This document shows, one piece after another, positions 15,592 to 21,965 of a stretch of DNA of 64,000 nt. Under the pieces are notes generated by a model. It was not told where the DNA came from and did no database searches. It saw only the letters and a program-made list of their open reading frames with translations. Origin of the DNA: Pseudalkalibacillus sp052246725 (GTDB taxonomy: Bacteria; Bacillota; Bacilli; Bacillales; Fictibacillaceae); assembly GCA_052246725.1 (NCBI GenBank), contig JBQQCL010000015.1; one strand, given 5' to 3'. The first letter of the stretch is position 1; every line of letters begins with the position of its first letter. A program made the translations under genes and the position numbers.

Positions 15592-16545
15592 TTATACCAA
15601 TGTATTTTCTCTTAAGTCTACACATTCACCATTCATAATTCTTTCATACAATGACTTAGCTTGTTCCTCATCCTGTGCAAATCTAAATGCAGATATAGCC
15701 ACAAACTCTCTGTCTAAATCACAGCTTATCCATTGTCTTTCTAAATTCTCTGCTGTCTCTCCTGTAGTATTAGAGCCTCCAAAAATGTCCAAGACAACAT
15801 CATCAGGGTCTGTAAGATACTTAATGAAAAACTCAGGTAGTTTGGCAGGGAATCTAGCAGGATGTCCTTTTACTCCTGTTTTCTTACAATACTTAAGATA
15901 CTTGGAGTTACTTTCAGAGTTTGGTATCTGTAACAAGTTAGATGGAATTGCTCCACCATTGTCCTTGTTAAATCCTTCTGAAATGTTATGACCTGATGGT
16001 CTTTCCTTTGCATCATAATATTTCTTACTGTCTTTGAGCAGTTTCTGCATCCTGTCTGAATAAGGTACTAAAACTTTCTTTACATCTGCTTTAGGAAACT
16101 CTGACTTAGAAAACCACCATACTGTATTTACAGAGTCCTTAGCTCTGATTTTTCTTTTATTAACCCATTCAATTGGAGAAGGTAGCTTAGATGAGTTGTA
16201 CCAAAAGAATTCCTCAGCTAGGAAAAATCCTAACTCCTCAACAAACTTTATCATTACTTTAAAGTTGTAAATGTTCCTGACTGGTACACCCTTTTTATAA
16301 GCTCCACCTAAATCTAGGACAAAGCTACCATCCTCTGTAAGTTTATCTTTTACTTTTACAGCAAACTCAGTAAGCCACTCTATGTAAGCATCTCCATTAA
16401 GATTGCCATAACTTTTTTGCCTTAGTAAATCAAAAGGAGGGGATGTCATAACAAGGTTGATAGAGTTATCCTCCAAGCTGTCTAACAGGTCTAATGAGTT
16501 ACCTGTGTATGCCTTACCTTTTCTTGTCTGATAAGTTAATTCCAC
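15592..16545 (-). CDS. pvuIIM-like: PvuII-like N4-cytosine DNA methyltransferase (modification subunit)
   Basis: The protein of about 317 residues is a beta-class amino-methyltransferase: catalytic motif TSPPF near the N-terminus, the target-recognition part in the middle, and the AdoMet motif (DIFGGSNTTG) near the C-terminus. Long stretches match M.PvuII as I recall it, including YIEWL, GSFVLDLGG, VKDxVNTVWW, RPSGHxISE, NGGxIP and HPARFPxxLPEFFIK. M.PvuII makes N4-methylcytosine in CAGCTG. The start is taken as GTG at 16545, eight bases after aggag; the in-frame GTG at 16554 overlaps that site. It is divergent from the controller and endonuclease genes, as in the PvuII system, and protects host DNA. 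Confidence 0.88.
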   Translation of the reverse strand: MELTYQTRKGKAYTGNSLDLLDSLEDNSINLVMTSPPFDLLRQKSYGNLNGDAYIEWLTEFAVKVKDKLTEDGSFVLDLGGAYKKGVPVRNIYNFKVMIKFVEELGFFLAEEFFWYNSSKLPSPIEWVNKRKIRAKDSVNTVWWFSKSEFPKADVKKVLVPYSDRMQKLLKDSKKYYDAKERPSGHNISEGFNKDNGGAIPSNLLQIPNSESNSKYLKYCKKTGVKGHPARFPAKLPEFFIKYLTDPDDVVLDIFGGSNTTGETAENLERQWISCDLDREFVAISAFRFAQDEEQAKSLYERIMNGECVDLRENTLV

Positions 16546-16584
16546 TTTATTCACTCCTATAACATTTCCATATAATTCTTATTT

Positions 16585-16640
16585 CACACTATAGTGTGCA
16601 GACCTCACTACATAACTATACTATAATTTACTCAGTAAGG
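16585..16640 (+). promoter_or_regulatory. Candidate C-box operator/promoter of the restriction-modification system
   Basis: A perfect 14-base palindrome, CACACTATAGTGTG, lies at 16585-16598. It is followed by a looser symmetrical stretch with actatactata and a TATAAT box at 16622-16627. C-proteins bind tandem palindromes of ACT-ATAGT type between the divergent M and C-R genes, activating then repressing C-R. Position and sequence fit; exact operators are not proven. Confidence 0.65.
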
Positions 16641-16670
16641 AAACCCTATATAAATATAAAGGGGTAGATA

Positions 16671-16925
16671 TTGTTGGATTATGAAAGTATTTATCAATCT
16701 GACCTGAAAAAGCTTGGTGCAAGGATTAGAACCCTGAGAGAGGAACATAACTATTCTCAAGAAACTCTTGGCTTTAAAGCAGGTCTACATAGGAATTATA
16801 TCAGTAGTTTAGAATTAGCTCAAAAAAATCCTACATACACAACACTGATTAAACTATCTAGAGCATTTGGGATAACTGTACAAGAGTTAGTTCCAGAGGA
16901 GTGTAATGATGACATTAAGAGTTAA
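16671..16925 (+). CDS. pvuIIC-like: Controller (C) protein of the restriction-modification system, XRE-type HTH
   Basis: The 84-residue single-domain helix-turn-helix protein contains IRTLREEHNYSQETLGFKAG followed by LHRNYISSLE, the C-protein/XRE fold. The start is TTG at 16671 with gggg six bases upstream. Its last 20 bases overlap the endonuclease gene, as in PvuII-type systems, so C and R are coupled. C-proteins delay endonuclease production until methylation is complete when the system enters a new cell, which suits a mobile element. Confidence 0.85.
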   Translation: MLDYESIYQSDLKKLGARIRTLREEHNYSQETLGFKAGLHRNYISSLELAQKNPTYTTLIKLSRAFGITVQELVPEECNDDIKS

Positions 16926-17565
16926 GGAGGATATTAACCATTTATTAGATATGGCTAATGTTCTACAAGATGAGGCAACCAACCACAATATCATTCATGT
17001 ATTTGATGATGGAGGATATAGAGAGCTACTGCTTACTAAGATGTTTGGCTTAACAAGAATGGTAGGCAGGCATGGTGATGATGGACTTGATGAGGAAACA
17101 GGCAATCAGTATGAGTTGAAAACAGTAAACTTAATTGATACAAAAGATGAGCTTAGGCTTAGACCTGGAATCACTACCTGTCACCATGTAAATCATGACA
17201 TTATAAAAAGGTATAGAGCAGTTTCAGGATTCTTAATTGGTATCTTTTACATAAATGAACCTGTTAGGATTTATGAAGTGCCACCATCAGCCCTAGAGAA
17301 TTATTTTACAGCATGGGAACACAGGTTTAAGACAGAAGAAAACCTAAAACACATTAACAACCCTAAAATTTCATTTAATGATGTAATTGAGAAGGGTATT
17401 CTGCATTACCATGATAAGAAATATGATTTATATTTTGAAACAATCCAAGAAAACAAGGTCATTAAAAAAGAAAGAAAACTAGATTTAAGAGCAAAGCTAG
17501 ACCAAGCAAGAGAAAAGGAAATTCAGGAGTTAAAGGAAAAGGAAGAAATAGACATACAAAAGTAG
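16906..17565 (+). CDS. pvuIIR-like: PvuII-like type II restriction endonuclease with extra charged C-terminal tail
   Basis: The protein of 218-219 residues aligns with R.PvuII over its first ~165 residues. Shared features are the catalytic acid/Lys set (D58 or D59, then E70 and K72 in YELK), the double His of CHHVNHDIIKRYR that in PvuII contacts the CAGCTG site, and KHINNPKI near the end. The expected activity is cleavage of unmethylated CAGCTG. About 45 Lys/Glu-rich residues follow where PvuII (157 residues) stops; their role is unknown. The start is one of two adjacent ATGs (16906 or 16909) after gaggag, overlapping the C gene. Confidence 0.87.
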   Translation: MMTLRVKEDINHLLDMANVLQDEATNHNIIHVFDDGGYRELLLTKMFGLTRMVGRHGDDGLDEETGNQYELKTVNLIDTKDELRLRPGITTCHHVNHDIIKRYRAVSGFLIGIFYINEPVRIYEVPPSALENYFTAWEHRFKTEENLKHINNPKISFNDVIEKGILHYHDKKYDLYFETIQENKVIKKERKLDLRAKLDQAREKEIQELKEKEEIDIQK

Positions 17566-17595
17566 CCCTACTGTACTCAGTAAGGCTCTTTTTTT
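17564..17595 (+). terminator. Rho-independent terminator between the convergent R and SIR2 genes
   Basis: Stem agccctactg / cagtaaggct (one mismatch) and T7. The endonuclease stop codon is at the foot of the stem. The A-rich other side could make it partly bidirectional. Confidence 0.75.
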
Positions 17596-17597
17596 AC

Positions 17598-18722
17598 CTA
17601 TACATTTATTGGCAGGTCTTTAACACTGTTTGCTCCATCAAATAATACTCTTTCATCTCCCAATTCAATTGCATATTTCCTACCAAGTTTTAATGCTTTA
17701 TTTACTCTTTGCAAGAATTCTAGTTTTGTAGCATCATCCTTTGCATAATCAACAATCACCATTTTAAAAGGCTTGTCCTCTCTTCTTTCTTTAACAATCC
17801 TCTCTGCAATAGCCTTGTTTATATGCTCATCCCTAAAACTGTAGCCAATGATATATAACTCATCACATAACTCATCATCAATAACCATTTTCTTTTTAAA
17901 CTCAGTATAGTAGTAGTGGAATGGATTTTGTTGAACCTTTAAGCTCTTACCTCCACCAGTCACAATGGATGGAAGTACACCAAGTTCAAAAATGTTTTCA
18001 TATAAATTATGCTCCCTAAGGGAATCAGTAGTTATCTTAAAGATTCTGCCTGTTCTTAAGTCTTTAAATGATGACAGAGAACCATGCAGATGGTGTAATC
18101 TAATATTCTTTGTATAGTTCTCAGGATGAATTTGTCTGCTCCTGTCAGGGTCAAAGTAGTACTGGTATTCATCATCAATAGCATCCCACTTCTTACCTCT
18201 GTAATGGAAGTCAGCAAAGTTACTTTTGTCATAATAGGTTAGTAAAATAGTCTCCAAAAGCAAATCAAAGTTTAATGTAAATAAATCAATCTCATCAGAT
18301 GTATCTATAGTTTCCAAAGACCAATCTACAAAAGGTTGTAATTTTTCTTCTATGTCTTTCTGTCTTACATTATTTATGATTAAGTCCAGTATAGAGGAAG
18401 TGTATTCATGTATGATGGTTTGTATTGCTTTTAAGTGAGCCTCAAATTCCTGATTACTTAATTCATATGCATTCATAAAGTTGTTTCCATTATCACTAAA
18501 GAGGAATTTCTGATAATGCTCTAATGAGTCAAATACTTGCTCAATAGATGCAATAGCCTCCTCAAAATCAAGCTGAGAGTACTTATCTTTCATATGATGT
18601 TTAATAAATTCCCTATGGCTATCATCTAACCTACCAAAGAACCTTTCAGTAATAGACTGTAGACCAAATTCTGAATTTAATGCAACAGATAACCCATTCC
18701 CTGTTAGTACTACTCTTTTCAT
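17598..18722 (-). CDS. SIR2-domain protein, probable anti-phage NAD-depleting effector
   Basis: The 374-residue protein has the SIR2-like NAD-binding features: GNGLS at residues 8-12, TLNFD at 149-153, LHGS at 212-215 and IIGYSFRDEHIN in the last third. Stand-alone proteins of this size with SIR2 domains are known phage-defence effectors that hydrolyse NAD and halt growth of infected cells; here that function is inferred from the motifs and the defence-gene context. aggggg lies five bases before the ATG. It is convergent with the restriction endonuclease and next to the serine recombinase. No partner gene (such as an Argonaute or HerA-type ATPase) is adjacent, so it probably acts alone. Confidence 0.75.
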   Translation of the reverse strand: MKRVVLTGNGLSVALNSEFGLQSITERFFGRLDDSHREFIKHHMKDKYSQLDFEEAIASIEQVFDSLEHYQKFLFSDNGNNFMNAYELSNQEFEAHLKAIQTIIHEYTSSILDLIINNVRQKDIEEKLQPFVDWSLETIDTSDEIDLFTLNFDLLLETILLTYYDKSNFADFHYRGKKWDAIDDEYQYYFDPDRSRQIHPENYTKNIRLHHLHGSLSSFKDLRTGRIFKITTDSLREHNLYENIFELGVLPSIVTGGGKSLKVQQNPFHYYYTEFKKKMVIDDELCDELYIIGYSFRDEHINKAIAERIVKERREDKPFKMVIVDYAKDDATKLEFLQRVNKALKLGRKYAIELGDERVLFDGANSVKDLPINV

Positions 18723-18812
18723 AAAATCCCCCTAGTAATATAATCTGATTTAATCAAAGATTCATACTACTATATTACCAAATATTTCTACTTAGAGTAA
18801 CCATTAAAATAA

Positions 18813-18845
18813 CAAAAAAAGAGCAAGGCATTTACTGCACCTGCT
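18813..18845 (-). terminator. Rho-independent terminator after the serine recombinase (leftward)
   Basis: Read leftward, stem gagcaggtgca / tgccttgctc with a bulge, then T7; the recombinase stop codon is inside the loop. The arm gagcaaggcatt is shared with the terminator at 8817-8847. Confidence 0.75.
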
Positions 18846-20376
18846 CCTCTTGCTCCTCTGACTGACCTTTTAAGTGTACTTTCATTTCTATTTCTGCTTT
18901 ATGGTCTCCTACTCTTTTGTACTCAATATGGTCAATAACTCTGCTAAGAATCTCATGGACTCTCTTAGGCTCTGATGTTGTCTCTCCTGACAATATCCCT
19001 TTTAGACCTCTCAGAGTCTCCTCTAGCTCATCTATCTGCTCATCCTGACTCTTAGTGTTTAGCTCCTCTAATTGAGCCTCTACATTGGCTCTCTGTGCCT
19101 TGAATTGCTTTATCTGTCTCTGTGCCTCATCCTCTGTAAATATCTCCATTACAAAGCCTTGCTGTACTCTCTTAACCCCTGCCTCAATCTTTTTAAGCTG
19201 TGACTGTAGAGATGCCTTTTCATCTACAGGATTATGTGTTACCTGCTCATTTTGCTCCTTAATAAATTCAATATGAGTCTCAAGACTTTCTGCAAACTGT
19301 GAGAGCTTTACAAAGAACAGCTTTTCAAAATTCTCTAATCTGCATCCTTTGTTCTTACAAACTGTGTAGTTTTCTCCATCCTCAGAGTAATGTCTAGTCT
19401 GACAAGATGTAATCCTTAACTCCTTGCCCTTCCTCCTCTGAAAGCTATGAGTCCTGCCACAAAGTCCACACTTAATCAAACCTGTATATCCTAACTTACC
19501 TATTCTAGCTGAGGGAGGTCTGCTGTTCCTGTCCTGTCTTATTCTTGCAACCTTATCCCATTCCTCAGGAGATATGATAGGCTGATGTGCATTATCTATA
19601 ACAATCTGAGCATCATTCTCTGTCTTTACCTGTCTAGGAGAGCCTGATGGTTTCTTGCTTGTCTTTGATACTTTTGTCTTTCCATATATGACAGTTCCTT
19701 TATAAACTGGATTAGCAAGGACTACAGCTACTCTAGCCTTATCCCACTTTGAACCTGATGGAGTCAGTACACCCTCAAGCTCAAACTCCCTAGCTATTTC
19801 TGTGGATGTTTTGCCCTCTAGATACATTGTAAACATCCTTTTAATAGTAGGAGCATACTCATCAGGCTTTAATTTTTTTGTATTCTTGTCATACAGATAA
19901 CCTACAGGAGTTTTACCACCTACCCAGTTACCTTCCTTAGCTGATTGCCTTTTACCTCTAACCAATCTTTTCTTGATGTTAAGGTACTCCTGCTTTGCTA
20001 CAATAGATTGCATATCACTCATAAGGTCATCCTCTTGAGTAGCATAGTCATATATCTTTGAGGATGTTACTACCTGTACACCATAGTTAGTGAGGATGTC
20101 CTTAATCTGAGCAAAGCCTGAGGTAGTCCTTGAGAGCCTGTCTTGGTCTGTCACTACTACAGCATCAAAATGAAAGGACTGTATTCTGTCTAACATTTTA
20201 TTAAGCTCAGGTCTGTTAATGTCCTGTGAGCTACCTACTTCTTGAAAGACCTCATACTCCCATCCACTTTCAATACATTTATCTATAAGGAAAGCTAACT
20301 GCCTTTTAATTCCCTCATCTGTTTCATCAGGTCTGGACTTCCTGCTGTATATTGCTACATTCTTGATTGCTCCCAT
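18832..20376 (-). CDS. Large serine recombinase of the cotJC element (integrase/excisase)
   Basis: The 514-residue protein starts at ATG 20376, eight bases after ggagg; an in-frame upstream extension has no ribosome site. Domains in order: catalytic resolvase domain with Y10-S11-R12-K13-S14 (S14 the likely nucleophile) and DQDRLSRTT; recombinase domain; zinc-ribbon (CGLCG near residue 305 and later Cys residues); and long coiled coil in the last 150 residues. This is the SpoIVCA/SprA/phiC31-integrase class. It lies at the right border of the element, 65 bases from the attachment core, where it can catalyse excision that restores cotJC. In skin-type systems expression of this enzyme in the mother cell, sometimes with a directionality factor, sets the timing. 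Confidence 0.92.
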   Translation of the reverse strand: MGAIKNVAIYSRKSRPDETDEGIKRQLAFLIDKCIESGWEYEVFQEVGSSQDINRPELNKMLDRIQSFHFDAVVVTDQDRLSRTTSGFAQIKDILTNYGVQVVTSSKIYDYATQEDDLMSDMQSIVAKQEYLNIKKRLVRGKRQSAKEGNWVGGKTPVGYLYDKNTKKLKPDEYAPTIKRMFTMYLEGKTSTEIAREFELEGVLTPSGSKWDKARVAVVLANPVYKGTVIYGKTKVSKTSKKPSGSPRQVKTENDAQIVIDNAHQPIISPEEWDKVARIRQDRNSRPPSARIGKLGYTGLIKCGLCGRTHSFQRRKGKELRITSCQTRHYSEDGENYTVCKNKGCRLENFEKLFFVKLSQFAESLETHIEFIKEQNEQVTHNPVDEKASLQSQLKKIEAGVKRVQQGFVMEIFTEDEAQRQIKQFKAQRANVEAQLEELNTKSQDEQIDELEETLRGLKGILSGETTSEPKRVHEILSRVIDHIEYKRVGDHKAEIEMKVHLKGQSEEQEEQVQ

Positions 20377-20411
20377 ATAAGTGCCTCCTGCATAAATGTT
20401 GATATAACAGT

Positions 20412-20440
20412 AGTTTAACATGGTTGCATAATGGTTTCAA
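20412..20440 (-). promoter_or_regulatory. Candidate promoter of the serine recombinase, abutting the attachment core
   Basis: Read leftward, TTGAAA (20440-20435) and TAAACT (20417-20412) are 17 bases apart, a fair sigma-A match. The -35 box ends exactly where the tctataa core begins. I could not find a good sigma-E or sigma-K match, so mother-cell-specific control is not shown by sequence alone. Confidence 0.4.
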
Positions 20441-20447
20441 TCTATAA
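20441..20447. other. Right attachment core of the cotJC element
   Basis: A second copy of tctataa. Host sequence resumes with gcttacgaaa, containing the first CG (20453-20454) after the element. Confidence 0.85.
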
Positions 20448-20787
20448 GCTTACGAAAGATGCTACACCGGATGAAATGAAGGAAGCAGGTCTTGGAGCGC
20501 ATTACGCCAACCATGATAATGCATTGTTCTACCACAATGCTGCTGGTGTTCCATGGACGGCAAGTTATATTGCAGCTAAAGGGGATCCGATTGCTGATTT
20601 GTATGAAGACATCGCCGCTGAAGAAAAGGCAAGGGCTACATATCAGTGGATCATCAATTTGAGTGATGATCCAGATTTGAATGATAGCCTCAGCTTTTTG
20701 AGAGAACGCGAAATCGTCCATTCGCAACGCTTTAGAGAGGCAGTTGAAATTTTAAAAGAAGAACGTGACCGCAAGAAGATTTTCTGA
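20448..20787 (+). CDS. cotJC: CotJC, 3' segment
   Basis: This segment encodes residues 77-189 of the rejoined protein, beginning LTKDATPDEMKEAGLG and ending EERDRKKIF. It holds the remaining predicted metal ligands of the manganese-catalase fold: E135 or E136 (AAEEKARATYQW) and H168 (REIVHSQRF). As it stands the segment has no proper start: the ATG at 20431 belongs to the element and has no ribosome site. Codon use and sequence are well preserved, with no frameshift or stop, so it is under selection and presumably used after excision. Confidence 0.92.
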
Positions 20788-20807
20788 TCATGGTAGTAAA
20801 ATCAATA

Positions 20808-20831
20808 AAAAAGTTGGGATTCTGGCCAACG
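20808..20831 (-). terminator. Probable terminator of terC (leftward)
   Basis: Read leftward, a short stem gttgg / ccaac with a nearby T6. It lies between the convergent ends of cotJC and terC. The G+C-rich palindromic stretch to 20860 may serve cotJC in the other direction. Confidence 0.45.
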
Positions 20832-20888
20832 CTGGCAAGGGATCCCTCCTTTTCGTCATATTATCTTCAAAACAATTCAGAACAGTAA

Positions 20889-21692
20889 TTAAGCATTTTC
20901 GGTTTGCTCTTTAGTGTGTTTCTCCTTCGTTTCAGGTTCTTTTTTTTGCCCTGACAGGAACCATCCCGCTACAGCAATCGCTACTAATATACTATAGAAA
21001 ATCAGCTTCCAAGTTGCGCTGTGGGCGAAATGTTCTGGAATGATGCCGACTTTCTTATGAGCAAGTGTAAGGACAACCAGTTTTACTCCGACCCACGTAA
21101 CGATGAGATATGCCGCTGTTTCAAGTCCAGGACGTTTTTTTAATACCTTGGAGATATAGGTCGCAGCCGTCCGGATCAATAATAACCCGATCAAGCCTCC
21201 AAGGAAAATAACAGCGAATTGTCCACCGTCCATGCCGCCGATCTTTGGAAGTGGCGTGCCTGGCAATGCCAGAGCCAATGCAACGGCTGCTAAAATGGAG
21301 TCAACAGCAAACGCAATGTCTGCAAGCTCTACTTGTATGACTGTTTTCCAGAATCCTTTTGTACTGACTTTTTCTTCTGTTTTTTCTTCTTCATGCCCCT
21401 CGTTTTTTATTCGATGCTGTTTATAAATATGTTTAAGGCCAATGAACATGAGATAAGCCGCACCTAGTGCCTGGATTTGCCATACGTTTACGAGAAATGA
21501 AATTGCGAATAAAGCAGTGAATCTGAAAATAAAGGCACCAAGGATCCCGTAAAAGAGCGCTTTTTTACGTTGTTTTTTAGGGAGGTGCTTAACCATTACA
21601 GCCATTACTAAGGCATTATCGGCTGATAATAGACCTTCAAGCCCGATCAAAATGAGCAAGGTCCAAGCATACTCCAGCCAAAGTGAATCCAT
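20889..21692 (-). CDS. TerC-family manganese exporter (YkoY/YceF-like)
   Basis: The 267-residue integral membrane protein has about seven hydrophobic segments and the two acidic family motifs: EGLLSADNALVMA near the N-terminus and ELADIAFAVDSILA in the middle. A charged cytoplasmic loop (about residues 85-110) and a Lys/Glu-rich tail follow TerC/Alx-type exporters. The start at 21692 follows aaaggaga; a longer frame upstream overlaps the riboswitch terminator. The yybP-ykoY riboswitch directly upstream shows manganese-induced expression, so Mn2+ efflux or metalation of exported proteins is the likely job. It lies next to manganese-catalase-like cotJC. Confidence 0.88.
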   Translation of the reverse strand: MDSLWLEYAWTLLILIGLEGLLSADNALVMAVMVKHLPKKQRKKALFYGILGAFIFRFTALFAISFLVNVWQIQALGAAYLMFIGLKHIYKQHRIKNEGHEEEKTEEKVSTKGFWKTVIQVELADIAFAVDSILAAVALALALPGTPLPKIGGMDGGQFAVIFLGGLIGLLLIRTAATYISKVLKKRPGLETAAYLIVTWVGVKLVVLTLAHKKVGIIPEHFAHSATWKLIFYSILVAIAVAGWFLSGQKKEPETKEKHTKEQTENA

Positions 21693-21754
21693 AATCGTAT
21701 TCTCCTTTCGAAAGAAAGACTCGAATCCCTCAATGGCTTGAGTCCGAAAAAAAT

Positions 21755-21880
21755 AAAAAAAGACCCTTACCATTAGAGGCAAAGGTCTTGCTAACAACGT
21801 AAAGTTGCCAATAACGCCGAGAGGAAGTGCCCTCTGAATTGACGACGATATTGTTAAAGCTACTCCCCTTTGAAATTCTA
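21755..21880 (-). ncRNA. yybP-ykoY manganese riboswitch
   Basis: On the minus strand the leader reads aaaggggagtagc ... gtcgtcaa ... and then gcaagacctttgcc, the conserved elements of the yybP-ykoY aptamer. The expression platform is a terminator (aagacctttgcc ... ggtaagggtctttt) ending in a T run. It precedes a TerC-family gene, the classic partner of this class. Mn2+ binding is expected to prevent termination and switch the exporter on. Confidence 0.88.
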
Positions 21881-21965
21881 TGGTAATTATTAGGATGAAC
21901 TAGCCTTCTTGTCAATGGTTTTTCTCAGAAGTATCTATCCCTTAAATTACCCAAACAATCAATCG

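Larger units (their letters stand above)
7009..20447. mobile_element. 13,439-bp skin-like intervening element in cotJC, free of CG dinucleotides
   Basis: It is bounded by the duplicated tctataa core and inserted within codons 76-77 of cotJC, with its large serine recombinase at the right edge transcribed inward. Contents from left: six small or unknown genes in leftward orientation, a helicase, a repeat-rich non-coding kilobase, a catalytic-only tyrosine recombinase, an HNH nuclease, a PvuII-like restriction-modification system, a SIR2 protein and the recombinase. No capsid, portal, tail or lysis gene is recognisable, so it is not a complete prophage. No CG dinucleotide was found in it, whereas host DNA on both sides has many; all Arg codons are therefore AGA or AGG. 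Skin-type elements in other sporulation genes (sigK, spsM, spoVFB) are excised in the mother cell; equivalent behaviour here is inferred. Confidence 0.93.

Noticed and set aside
7009..20447. Complete prophage inserted in cotJC
   Set aside because: No capsid, portal, large terminase, tail or lysis gene could be recognised; only recombination, replication-like, defence and small unknown genes are present.
7009..20447. Absence of CAGCTG in the element as self-avoidance of its own PvuII-like enzyme
   Set aside because: I saw none, but only one or two would be expected by chance in this length, so the absence carries no weight.
6779..20787. cotJC as an inactivated pseudogene
   Set aside because: Both halves are free of mutations and rejoin exactly in frame across a duplicated core next to a serine recombinase, which points to reversible interruption.
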